The notes beneath the pieces are model-generated. The model was not told the origin of the DNA and searched no databases. It worked only from the letters and a program-made list of their open reading frames with translations. Source: an uncultured Ruminococcus sp. (GTDB lineage: Bacteria > Bacillota > Clostridia > Oscillospirales > Ruminococcaceae). Taken from it: 5,825 nucleotides of DNA. Made by a program: the position numbers and the translations under genes. How positions within the stretch are numbered: the first letter of the stretch is position 1; each line of letters starts with the position of its first letter. This document shows, in pieces, positions 1 to 5,276 of the stretch. The stretch is from positions 1 to 5,825 of the forward strand of contig CAMCMW010000112.1 of NCBI GenBank assembly GCA_945876155.1, read 5' to 3'.

Positions 1-407
1 GTGCTGCTAACATCGTTCCTAACTCAACAGGTGCTGCTAAGGCTATCGGTCTTGTAATTCCTGAACTCAAAGGCAAGCTCATCGGTTCTGCACAGAGAGT
101 TCCTGTTCCAACAGGTTCTACAACAATCCTGACAGCTGTTGTTAAGGGCAAGGACGTTACAGTTGACGGCATCAACGCTGCTATGAAGGCTGCTGCTTCT
201 GAGTCATTCGGCTACAACGAAGACGCTATCGTTTCTTCTGACGTTATCGGCATGAAGTACGGCTCACTCTTCGATGCTACTCAGACAATGGTTTCAAAGA
301 TTGCTGACGATATGTATGAAGTTCAGGTTGTTTCATGGTATGACAACGAGAACTCATACACAAGCCAGATGGTTAGAACAATCAAGTACTTCGCTGAACT
401 GGGCTAA
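1..407 (+). CDS. gap: Glyceraldehyde-3-phosphate dehydrogenase, type I (3' part only)
   Basis: This is the C-terminal 134 residues of a protein of about 335, reading from base 3 to a TAA stop at 405-407; the start and the catalytic Cys lie before the window. GAPDH is a cytoplasmic homotetramer that oxidises glyceraldehyde-3-phosphate with NAD+ and phosphate to 1,3-bisphosphoglycerate in glycolysis. Visible hallmarks are [18 protein letters not shown] after the active-site region, the anion-site segment QRVPVPTGS, and the C-terminal [15 protein letters not shown], whose Asn contacts the nicotinamide in the family. Codon choice is strongly biased to GTT, GCT, ACA and ATC, much more than in the genes that follow, as expected for a very highly expressed gene. 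Identity is near certain. The sequence type resembles GAPDHs of anaerobic Firmicutes (recall, not searched). Confidence 0.97.
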   Translation, partial: AANIVPNSTGAAKAIGLVIPELKGKLIGSAQRVPVPTGSTTILTAVVKGKDVTVDGINAAMKAAASESFGYNEDAIVSSDVIGMKYGSLFDATQTMVSKIADDMYEVQVVSWYDNENSYTSQMVRTIKYFAELG

Positions 408-430
408 TCAACTAATAGCTTAAGAAATAT

Positions 431-461
431 AAAGGCGGCTCTGAAAATGAGCCGCTTTTGT
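431..461 (+). terminator. Hairpin after gap (terminator or attenuator)
   Basis: GCGGCTC at 435-441 pairs perfectly with GAGCCGC at 449-455 around a 7-base loop. The stem extends through G434-T456 and AAA/TTT to about 11 pairs and is followed by TTTTGTTAT. It begins 23 bases after the gap stop, as an intrinsic terminator should. The U-tract is short and broken by a G. The next gene's ribosome binding site begins only 8 bases past the last paired base, so partial read-through is likely. Confidence 0.85.
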
Positions 462-477
462 TATACAGGGGGAAAAT

Positions 478-1284
478 ATGAAATACAAAATACTGCTTGT
501 AATCAATATTCCTTTCATGTTTTTCTGCGAAGGAGCAATTATATATGAACTGGTATTTGCTGACAAAGCCAACAAAATAACGGTTGCATTAGCAGCTGTT
601 CTCTTTGTAACTGTTTCAGTGGTACTTTTAAGAATCAGACCAGATTACTCCTTAGCTGACAAGGAAAAGTATGCTGATAAATACAAGGACACCATAGGCG
701 ACGCTTTTAAGAATGACCGCAAAAGCTTTAAACAGCTGATACAGGCAATAGTCCACTTAAACTACCATGAATACAAAAAGGCGATAAAAAAGCTTGACAG
801 GCTTGCTGAAACCTCCTGTGCTGAACCCTGTGACTACTCAGCAGTCCTCGCCATTAAAGCGCTTTGCCTTGAGGCTCAGCAGCTGAACAATGCCGCAATA
901 GAAACCTATGAGGAACTTTTGATGTATGATAATTCCTGTTCAGACGCATGGTTTAAACTTGGATTTCTTTACAGTCAGAAAGGTGAGTCAGTAAAATGCG
1001 AAAAAGCGTATCTCAACGCAATACGCTGTAACCCGGAAAACGCTCTTGCGTACAACAACATTGCCATATTGTATTTCAGACGTGGAGACGCCGAAAAGAC
1101 CCTTGAATACGCTCTCCGTGCAATTGAACTGAAACCGGATATGTATCAGGCAATGAGTGCGGCGTCGATGGCTTATAAAATGCTTGGTGATTACGAAAAC
1201 TCCGAAAAGTATTTCAGGCTTTTTTGCATTAACGGCGGGGATTCTGATGCGCTGAAAAAATCACTTGAAAAGGTGGAAGTGTAA
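478..1284 (+). CDS. Membrane-anchored TPR-repeat protein
   Basis: A 268-residue protein of unknown specific function. Residues about 5-27 and 34-53 are two hydrophobic helices joined by a short polar loop, so the protein is probably an inner-membrane hairpin with a large cytoplasmic domain (the RIRPDYSLADKEK region after helix 2 is basic). The rest is a helical solenoid. Three good TPR units lie at about 155-188, 189-222 (ending AIELKP) and 223-254, with weaker helix pairs at about 83-112 and 119-153. TPR arrays bind partner proteins. The ATG at 478 has an AGGGGG site at 467-472, five bases upstream. No promoter fits between the gap hairpin and this start, so transcription probably comes through gap. 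Eight Cys, seven of them in the soluble part, is a high number for a cytoplasmic bacterial protein. The fold is well supported; the role is unknown. Confidence 0.9.
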   Translation: MKYKILLVINIPFMFFCEGAIIYELVFADKANKITVALAAVLFVTVSVVLLRIRPDYSLADKEKYADKYKDTIGDAFKNDRKSFKQLIQAIVHLNYHEYKKAIKKLDRLAETSCAEPCDYSAVLAIKALCLEAQQLNNAAIETYEELLMYDNSCSDAWFKLGFLYSQKGESVKCEKAYLNAIRCNPENALAYNNIAILYFRRGDAEKTLEYALRAIELKPDMYQAMSAASMAYKMLGDYENSEKYFRLFCINGGDSDALKKSLEKVEV

Positions 1285-1313
1285 GGCAGAATTAATACAT
1301 AAATACACAAAAC

Positions 1314-1340
1314 AAAAACCCCCCGTAAAGGGAGGTTTTT
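1314..1340. terminator. Bidirectional intrinsic terminator between convergent genes
   Basis: A-tract 1314-1318, CC 1319-1320 and CCC 1322-1324 pair with GGG 1330-1332, GG 1334-1335 and T-tract 1336-1340, with a single C1321/A1333 mismatch and the 5-base loop GTAAA. Because the stem is flanked by A's on the left and T's on the right, it gives a GC stem plus U-run on both strands. It can therefore end the TPR transcript (stop at 1284) and the convergent two-component transcript. Confidence 0.9.
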
Positions 1341-1370
1341 GCCATGATATAGGGATTATTGGGGATTTTT

Positions 1371-1398
1371 AATTTAACGCTGGGGTAAACGTTAAATT
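1371..1398. repeat. Perfect 9-bp hairpin within the nested element
   Basis: AATTTAACG at 1371-1379 is the exact reverse complement of CGTTAAATT at 1390-1398, separated by a 10-base loop. On the - strand it is followed by a short A-rich run rather than T's, so it is not a terminator for the two-component operon. It is one of the two inner arms of the structure at 1348-1458. Confidence 0.75.
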
Positions 1399-1402
1399 GA
1401 AG

Positions 1403-1424
1403 ACATACTCATTAATGAGTATGT
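1403..1424. repeat. Perfect 22-bp palindrome
   Basis: The half-site ACATACTCATT (1403-1413) is followed immediately by its exact reverse complement (1414-1424), with no spacer. Such gapless symmetry fits a dimeric repressor operator at least as well as an RNA hairpin, since a zero-base loop must open several pairs to fold. No convincing promoter adjoins it. It is the second inner arm of the structure at 1348-1458. Confidence 0.75.
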
Positions 1425-1491
1425 TTGTATTATATAATCCGTATGTGAAATCCCTGTGAAAACAACTTGAAAGAAATCGGAAATTGTTTTT

Positions 1492-2955
1492 TTACTTTTT
1501 CTTTTCTTTTTCGTCATCTTCCGACAAATCGTCGGGTAGAATATCGCTTATCTCAAACCAGAATGTCGAACCAGTTCCAATTACACTGTACACGCCGAAG
1601 TTGTAACCGTGTTTTTTCAGAATAGCCTTGACGATTGAGAGTCCGAGACCTGTTCCCACTACTTCACGCTTGTGGTTTTCGGAGCGGTAGTACTTGTCAA
1701 AAATAAGACTTATCTTGTCCTGAGAAATACCCTCACCAGTGTCTGAAACCTCTATTCTTACGCAGTCCGGCTTGTTAATCTGGCGGACAAACACCTGCTT
1801 GTCGTCACCGGTATAGTTGATAGCGTTGTTTATCAGATTGTAAATAACCTGCTGTATCTTTATAACGTCGCACTTCACCATAACGTCCTTGTCCGGCTGG
1901 TAGTGAATGTTGTAGTCAGACTGCTTTGATATGCCCTTATACCTTGCAATTATACCGTCCAATACCTCGGTAATACTGAACTCGCTGTAATTCAACTTCT
2001 GATTGCCGTCCTCCAGCTTTGAAAGGTCGAGGATATCGTTTACAAGCTGTGCAAGACGGTCGGTTTCCTCGATGATGATTTCAAGGTGTTCGTTCCTCTT
2101 TTGCGGATTGTCACCGGAAAGGTCTCTTATCATCTCCGCATAGGCTTTAAGCATTGTCAGCGGTGTGCGCAGGTCGTGGGACACGTTTGCGATAAGGTCA
2201 CGCTGCATGGAGTCCACCTTTGATATCTCCTGTCCGGCATAGGTAAGAGTGCTTGCAAGCTGCTGTATTTCAAGGTATCCGCCCCCCTCAAACTTCGTAT
2301 CATACTTCCCTGCCGCCAGCTGTTCTGCGGATTTGGTAATGCGTGTGATAGGGTCGGCAATTCTCCTTGACATAAAGAATGATATGATAAGTCCTAAAAC
2401 CAGCAGATAGAAGGTTATTATAACAAGTTGCTTTTTTATGATTGACGCAGTTGAACCGATAGGCGCAAGAGGAGTGTTTATAACAAGATACCCCTCCGGG
2501 TCGTCCGGACTGCCGATAGTCGACACCATAATAAGCGTGTCACTGTTAATGGTATTATTGAACTCCTTGAAATACAACGCCCTTTTACCGCTTTCTTTCA
2601 GCTTTTGTATAAACTGATAGCAGATATTATTAGGACCGTGTATCAGACAGTTTCTGCCCATAACGTCCTTTGAGTAAAGGGTTCTGTTGTACTTGTCGGT
2701 TATCTCAATGCAAAGGTCGTTGTTGATTGCCATGTTGGTAAGCAGGGCACTGTAGTCCTCTTCGCCATAGTGTTCAAGAATGGTCACTGCTTTCTGCTTG
2801 ACGTCTGAAATCTTCATTCCCTCATAGAAATTCTCCAGAAAGACTATCTGAAACAGCCACAGAAGTATAAATACCACCGCAGTAAAGAACATGAAGTACT
2901 GCCATATTTTAACTTTAAGGCTGGCGCAGTGATGTTTAGTTCTGACCGTATTCAA
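1492..2955 (-). CDS. Transmembrane sensor histidine kinase (HAMP, HisKA, HATPase)
   Basis: A 487-residue sensor of a two-component system that should autophosphorylate on His and pass the phosphate to the regulator encoded just upstream. Order: membrane helix about 18-40; extracytoplasmic sensor domain about 41-174; second helix about 176-196; HAMP about 197-250; H-box SHDLRTP at 259-265 with phospho-acceptor His260; N-box NLINNAINYT at 373-382; G1 box DTGEGI at 405-410; F-box IFDKYYR at 418-424; G2 box GTGLGLS at 434-440. All catalytic boxes are intact. The sensor domain matches no ligand family I recognise and carries Cys82, Cys103 and Cys112. The start is TTG at 2955, inside the regulator gene (20-base overlap), with GGGA seven bases upstream; the next Met is within helix 1, so TTG is preferred. 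The tail DDLSEDDEKEKKK is highly charged. The layout is PhoR/ResE-like; the signal is unknown. Confidence 0.95.
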   Translation of the reverse strand: MNTVRTKHHCASLKVKIWQYFMFFTAVVFILLWLFQIVFLENFYEGMKISDVKQKAVTILEHYGEEDYSALLTNMAINNDLCIEITDKYNRTLYSKDVMGRNCLIHGPNNICYQFIQKLKESGKRALYFKEFNNTINSDTLIMVSTIGSPDDPEGYLVINTPLAPIGSTASIIKKQLVIITFYLLVLGLIISFFMSRRIADPITRITKSAEQLAAGKYDTKFEGGGYLEIQQLASTLTYAGQEISKVDSMQRDLIANVSHDLRTPLTMLKAYAEMIRDLSGDNPQKRNEHLEIIIEETDRLAQLVNDILDLSKLEDGNQKLNYSEFSITEVLDGIIARYKGISKQSDYNIHYQPDKDVMVKCDVIKIQQVIYNLINNAINYTGDDKQVFVRQINKPDCVRIEVSDTGEGISQDKISLIFDKYYRSENHKREVVGTGLGLSIVKAILKKHGYNFGVYSVIGTGSTFWFEISDILPDDLSEDDEKEKKK

Positions 2956-3616
2956 ATTTATATCCCATTCCTCTCAGAGTAACGATAAATGTTCTGTAAG
3001 GTCCAAGACTGTTCCTGAGCATTTTTATGTGGGTGTCAACAGTACGGTCGTCACCGAAAAAGTCGTAGCCCCAGACTTCCTCCAGCAGTTTGTCTCTTGT
3101 AAGGGCAAGATTCTTGTTCTTGACGAGATAGAAAAGCAGGTCGTATTCCTTCGGGGTCATGGACGCTTTTTCGCCGTCAACGTACACTTCTCTTCCGGCA
3201 AGGTCGATTTCAAGACCGTCAAATTTAAGCTTTTCCGGAATTTCGCTTGCCGGACGGGTATTTCTCTTGATTACCGCCTTGATTCGTGCCATAAGCTCCT
3301 TCGGAGAAAAGGGCTTTACAACGTAATCATCAATACCCAGTTCAAAGCCGAAAAGCTTGTCGTACTCCTCGCCTCTTGCGGAAAGCATTATGACAGGAAT
3401 AGACTTGTACTTTTTAATTTCCTTGCAGGTTGAAAAACCGTCCAGCTTAGGCATCATTATGTCCATGACAATAAGGTCGTAGTCGTGGTTTTTCACAAGC
3501 TCCACAGCCTCCATGCCGTTTTCAGCCTCTGCCACCTCGTAGCCCTCAAATTCTGCATATTCCCTGACAACTCTGCGGATATTTGCCTCATCATCTACAA
3601 TAAGGATTTTGCTCAT
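2936..3616 (-). CDS. OmpR/PhoB-family response regulator
   Basis: A 226-residue DNA-binding regulator, the partner of the overlapping downstream kinase. Receiver domain 1-118: acidic pocket Asp8/Asp9, phospho-acceptor Asp52 in VMDIMMP, switch Ser79 in MLSA, and Lys101 in VVKPF, so every phosphorylation residue is present. A winged-helix effector domain occupies about 128-222, with recognition helix RTVDTHIKMLRNSL (191-204) and wing RGMGYKFE (215-222). Length is normal for the family. The ATG at 3616 has a perfect AGGAGG (3628-3633) at 11 bases, somewhat far, but no closer start exists. The gene is first in the operon and its TAA lies within the kinase start region, suggesting translational coupling. 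Direct TTCACA repeats upstream of its -10 suggest autoregulation. The family is certain. Whether it is PhoP, ResD, VanR or another subgroup cannot be decided here. Confidence 0.97.
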   Translation of the reverse strand: MSKILIVDDEANIRRVVREYAEFEGYEVAEAENGMEAVELVKNHDYDLIVMDIMMPKLDGFSTCKEIKKYKSIPVIMLSARGEEYDKLFGFELGIDDYVVKPFSPKELMARIKAVIKRNTRPASEIPEKLKFDGLEIDLAGREVYVDGEKASMTPKEYDLLFYLVKNKNLALTRDKLLEEVWGYDFFGDDRTVDTHIKMLRNSLGPYRTFIVTLRGMGYKFEYGQN

Positions 3617-3656
3617 AATATTTTACGCCTCCTGTTTTTTGTTTTGTTTCAGGTAT

Positions 3657-3706
3657 ATTATACTATATAATTGTGAATATTCTGTGAAAGGTGAAAAATA
3701 ATTGTG
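3657..3706 (-). promoter_or_regulatory. Promoter of the two-component operon with TTCACA direct repeats
   Basis: On the - strand there is a perfect -10 TATAAT (3662-3657) but no TTGACA at the right distance. Instead TTCACA occurs at 3677-3672 and 3688-3683, 11 bases apart start to start, with a third near copy TTCACC at 3695-3690. The nearer copy ends nine bases before the -10. A 9-base direct repeat (ATAATTGTG on the + strand, at 3667-3675 and 3698-3706) flanks the array at 31-base spacing. Two same-direction hexamers one helical turn apart just upstream of a -10 are the usual site for OmpR/PhoB-type activators, so autoactivation is the natural inference. Confidence 0.65.
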
Positions 3707-3727
3707 TTGATTTATAAAAATTTTACG

Positions 3728-3798
3728 TGTAGGGGCGACCATTGGTCGCCCGATAAAAAATTGTTCGGTATCACGGGCGAGCAGTGCTCGCCCCTACA
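3728..3798. repeat. 71-bp TGTAGGGG inverted-repeat element (MITE-like), copy 1
   Basis: Two 25-base arms (3728-3752 and 3774-3798) in inverted orientation match at 22 of 25 positions and flank a 21-base AT-rich spacer. Both ends read TGTAGGGGCGA inward. Each arm is also its own palindrome: GGGCGACCA / T / TGGTCGCCC at 3733-3751, and GGGCGAGCA / G / TGCTCGCCC at 3775-3793. GC content is far above the flanks. It sits in the divergent intergenic region between the regulator promoter and the phosphofructokinase promoter, touching neither. No target-site duplication is obvious and no protein is encoded. It is probably a non-autonomous mobile or repetitive element; related TGTAGGGG repeats are familiar from clostridial genomes (recall, unchecked). 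Confidence 0.8.
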
Positions 3799-3849
3799 AA
3801 AAGCTGTATTTTGCAAAAATTGATTTCCGTGCGTAAATTTCATATTCTA

Positions 3850-3878
3850 TTGACAAATTAAATAAAAATTGGTATAAT
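3850..3878 (+). promoter_or_regulatory. Consensus sigma-A promoter for the phosphofructokinase gene
   Basis: Perfect -35 TTGACA (3850-3855), 17-base spacer, and perfect -10 TATAAT (3873-3878) preceded by TG in the extended -10 arrangement (TGGTATAAT). Transcription should start near 3885 and give a leader of about 89 bases. A promoter this close to ideal implies strong expression, as fits a core glycolytic gene. Confidence 0.92.
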
Positions 3879-3893
3879 AGCATTATCAGCTTA

Positions 3894-3928
3894 ATTGATT
3901 TTAAACAATAAATTCATGTAAAATCGAT
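3894..3928 (+). other. Hairpin in the phosphofructokinase leader
   Basis: ATTGATTTTA (3894-3903) pairs with TAAAATCGAT (3919-3928), with one G-U pair, around a 15-base loop. It lies near the 5' end of the predicted transcript. It is AT-rich and weak, resembles no riboswitch I know, and at most may protect the 5' end. Confidence 0.35.
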
Positions 3929-3973
3929 AATAAAAATATGTAATATATAAATTGAAAGGACGGTCAAAGGAGT

Positions 3974-5056
3974 ATGAAAAGAAGAATTGGTATTCTCACA
4001 AGCGGTGGCGACTGCCCCGGTCTTAACGCAACAATAAGAGGCGTGGCAAAAGCCTGCTACGAAATGATGGGAGAAGATAACGTCGAAATTATCGGTATCG
4101 CCAACGGTTACTACGGTCTTATCAACAATCTCTGCCGTGAAATGCACCCGGACGAGTTTTCAGGTATTCTCACAAGAGGCGGTACTATTCTCGGTACAAA
4201 GCGTCAGCCGTTCAAGATGATGCAGGTAATCGGCGAAGATAACGTTGACAAGGTAAAAAACATGAAGGAAACCTACAAAAAGCAAAAGCTTGACTGTCTG
4301 CTCACTCTCGGCGGAAACGGTACTCACAAGACAAGCCAGCTGCTTTCAAGTGAGGGGCTTAACGTTATAGGTCTGCCAAAGACTATCGACAACGATATTT
4401 TCGGCACAGACGTTACATTCGGTTTCCACTCAGCGGTTGACATTGCCACAGACGCTATCGACAGACTTCACACCACCGCCAACAGCCATTCAAGAATACT
4501 CCTTTGCGAGATAATGGGAAACAAGGCTGGCTGGCTCACTCTCAATGCCGGTATTGCCGGAGGCGCTGATATAATCCTTATCCCTGAGATTCCTTATGAC
4601 ATTGACAAGGTTTGCCAGTCAGTAATAAAGAGGAGCGAAAGCGGTAAGAACTTTTCTATCGTAGCAGTAGCCGAGGGCGTTTTTGACAAGGACGAGGCTG
4701 CCATGAAGAAAAAAGAAAGAGCAAAGCGCAGAGCAGAGGCTGGTATAGTTACTGCCACAAACAGAATTGCCGCACAGATTCAGGAAAAAACCGGGCTCGA
4801 AACAAGAGCCTGTGTTCCCGGACATATGTTAAGAGGCGGAAGTCCAAGTGCTTATGACAGAATACTTGCTACCCAGTTCGGCGTTCATGCCGCAAAGCTT
4901 ATCTCACAGGGCAAATACGGCAGAACTGTTGCCAAGATAGGCGGTAAGATTACCTCAAACAAGCTTGAGGATATCGCTGGTAAGACTAAGTTTGTTTCCC
5001 CTGACGACCAGCTGGTTACAACTGCGAAAAATCTCGGCATTTCATTTGGTGACTAA
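3974..5056 (+). CDS. pfkA: 6-phosphofructokinase (probably ATP-dependent, PfkA superfamily)
   Basis: A 360-residue cytoplasmic enzyme phosphorylating fructose-6-phosphate to fructose-1,6-bisphosphate, the committed step of glycolysis. Motifs in order: GGDCPG (11-16); GGNGT (113-117); PKTIDND (135-141, catalytic base Asp139); HSR (172-174, Arg174); MGNKAGW (181-187); AEG (233-235); ETRACVPGHMLRGGSPSAYDR (from 276) with substrate-site Arg278, His284 and Arg287. Gly116, where pyrophosphate enzymes carry Asp, points to ATP, but Lys136 sits where classical ATP enzymes have Gly, a mix seen in the long-chain PFK clades. Asn115 replaces the usual Mg-binding Asp, and Asn183 replaces Arg of MGR. A charged insertion lies at about 240-256. 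The length exceeds the 320 of the E. coli enzyme. The ATG is the only start, as an in-frame TGA lies 18 bases upstream (3953-3955). AAAGGAG lies just one base before it, and a second GAAAGGA is 13 bases away. The gene is monocistronic, with its own promoter and terminator. Confidence 0.95.
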   Translation: MKRRIGILTSGGDCPGLNATIRGVAKACYEMMGEDNVEIIGIANGYYGLINNLCREMHPDEFSGILTRGGTILGTKRQPFKMMQVIGEDNVDKVKNMKETYKKQKLDCLLTLGGNGTHKTSQLLSSEGLNVIGLPKTIDNDIFGTDVTFGFHSAVDIATDAIDRLHTTANSHSRILLCEIMGNKAGWLTLNAGIAGGADIILIPEIPYDIDKVCQSVIKRSESGKNFSIVAVAEGVFDKDEAAMKKKERAKRRAEAGIVTATNRIAAQIQEKTGLETRACVPGHMLRGGSPSAYDRILATQFGVHAAKLISQGKYGRTVAKIGGKITSNKLEDIAGKTKFVSPDDQLVTTAKNLGISFGD

Positions 5057-5076
5057 ACATAAAAGATTATATTGCA

Positions 5077-5119
5077 GAACCGTTTCTGACGATTTGTGTC
5101 AGAGGCGGTTTTGTGCTTT
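5077..5119 (+). terminator. Intrinsic terminator of the phosphofructokinase gene
   Basis: AACCGTTTCTGAC (5078-5090) pairs with GTCAGAGGCGGTT (5098-5110) as a continuous 13-pair stem with two G-U pairs and a 7-base loop. It is followed by TTGTGCTTT, continuing a T-rich run. It begins 21 bases after the stop codon. Confidence 0.88.
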
Positions 5120-5135
5120 AATACAGATTATAATT

Positions 5136-5276
5136 TGTAGGGGACGGCGCCCACGACGTCCCTCTGATTTTCTGCATAGCTGCCGGTCGTGCAAAAAAGA
5201 AACATATACCTTAAAATGAACAACGAATTGTCCTGTCTGGTCACAGACCGGGCTGTCGAGGGCGCCAGCCCCTACA
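5136..5276. repeat. 141-bp TGTAGGGG inverted-repeat element (MITE-like), copy 2
   Basis: Arms of 27 bases (5136-5162 and 5250-5276), inverted, agree at 22 of 27 positions; both begin TGTAGGGG and contain GGCGCCC. Each arm folds on itself: GGGACG (5141-5146) with CGTCCC (5157-5162), and GGGCTG (5250-5255) with CAGCCC (5266-5271), each with a 10-base loop. The 87-base interior has a small hairpin, GTCTG/CAGAC (5235-5239 / 5244-5248), and no credible gene. The ends match those of the 71-bp element upstream of the phosphofructokinase gene, but the arm cores and interior differ, so the two are relatives rather than duplicates. It lies 16 bases past the preceding terminator. No clear target duplication is seen. 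Confidence 0.78.

Larger units (their letters stand above)
1348..1458. repeat. Nested inverted-repeat element (multi-branched hairpin structure)
   Basis: About 111 bases hold four inverted repeats in proper nesting. The outer pair is AGGGATT (1351-1357) with AATCCCT (1449-1455), extendable by wobble pairs to 1348/1458. An inner pair is GGATT (1363-1367) with AATCC (1436-1440). Inside these sit two side-by-side hairpins at 1371-1398 and 1403-1424. No open reading frame occupies the stretch. It lies between the HK stop and the bidirectional terminator, so it would be transcribed as the 3' untranslated region of the two-component mRNA. It could be a structured RNA, a small mobile palindromic element, or a DNA cruciform or protein-binding site. 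The pairings are seen directly; the function is unknown. Confidence 0.6.

Noticed and set aside
1433..1438. TATAAT on the + strand in the nested repeat region
   Set aside because: No -35 or TG extension at proper spacing, and no gene on that strand downstream; probably chance in AT-rich DNA.
1441..1491. Terminator immediately after the kinase gene on the - strand
   Set aside because: AAAACAA and TTGTTTT can pair over seven weak pairs, but no U-run follows; the strong stem at 1314-1340 is the better terminator.
3029..3433. 134-codon open frame on the + strand opposite the response regulator
   Set aside because: It is the antisense of a certain OmpR-family gene; its existence follows from the codon use of the real gene and it lacks a ribosome binding site.
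3718..3808. Target-site duplications around the TGTAGGGG elements
   Set aside because: Flanks of both elements were compared and show no matching short direct repeats, only A/T runs, so mobility is not demonstrated.
3885..3973. Riboswitch or T-box in the phosphofructokinase leader
   Set aside because: The leader is about 89 bases, AT-rich, with one weak hairpin and no terminator-like stem or conserved motif that I recognise.
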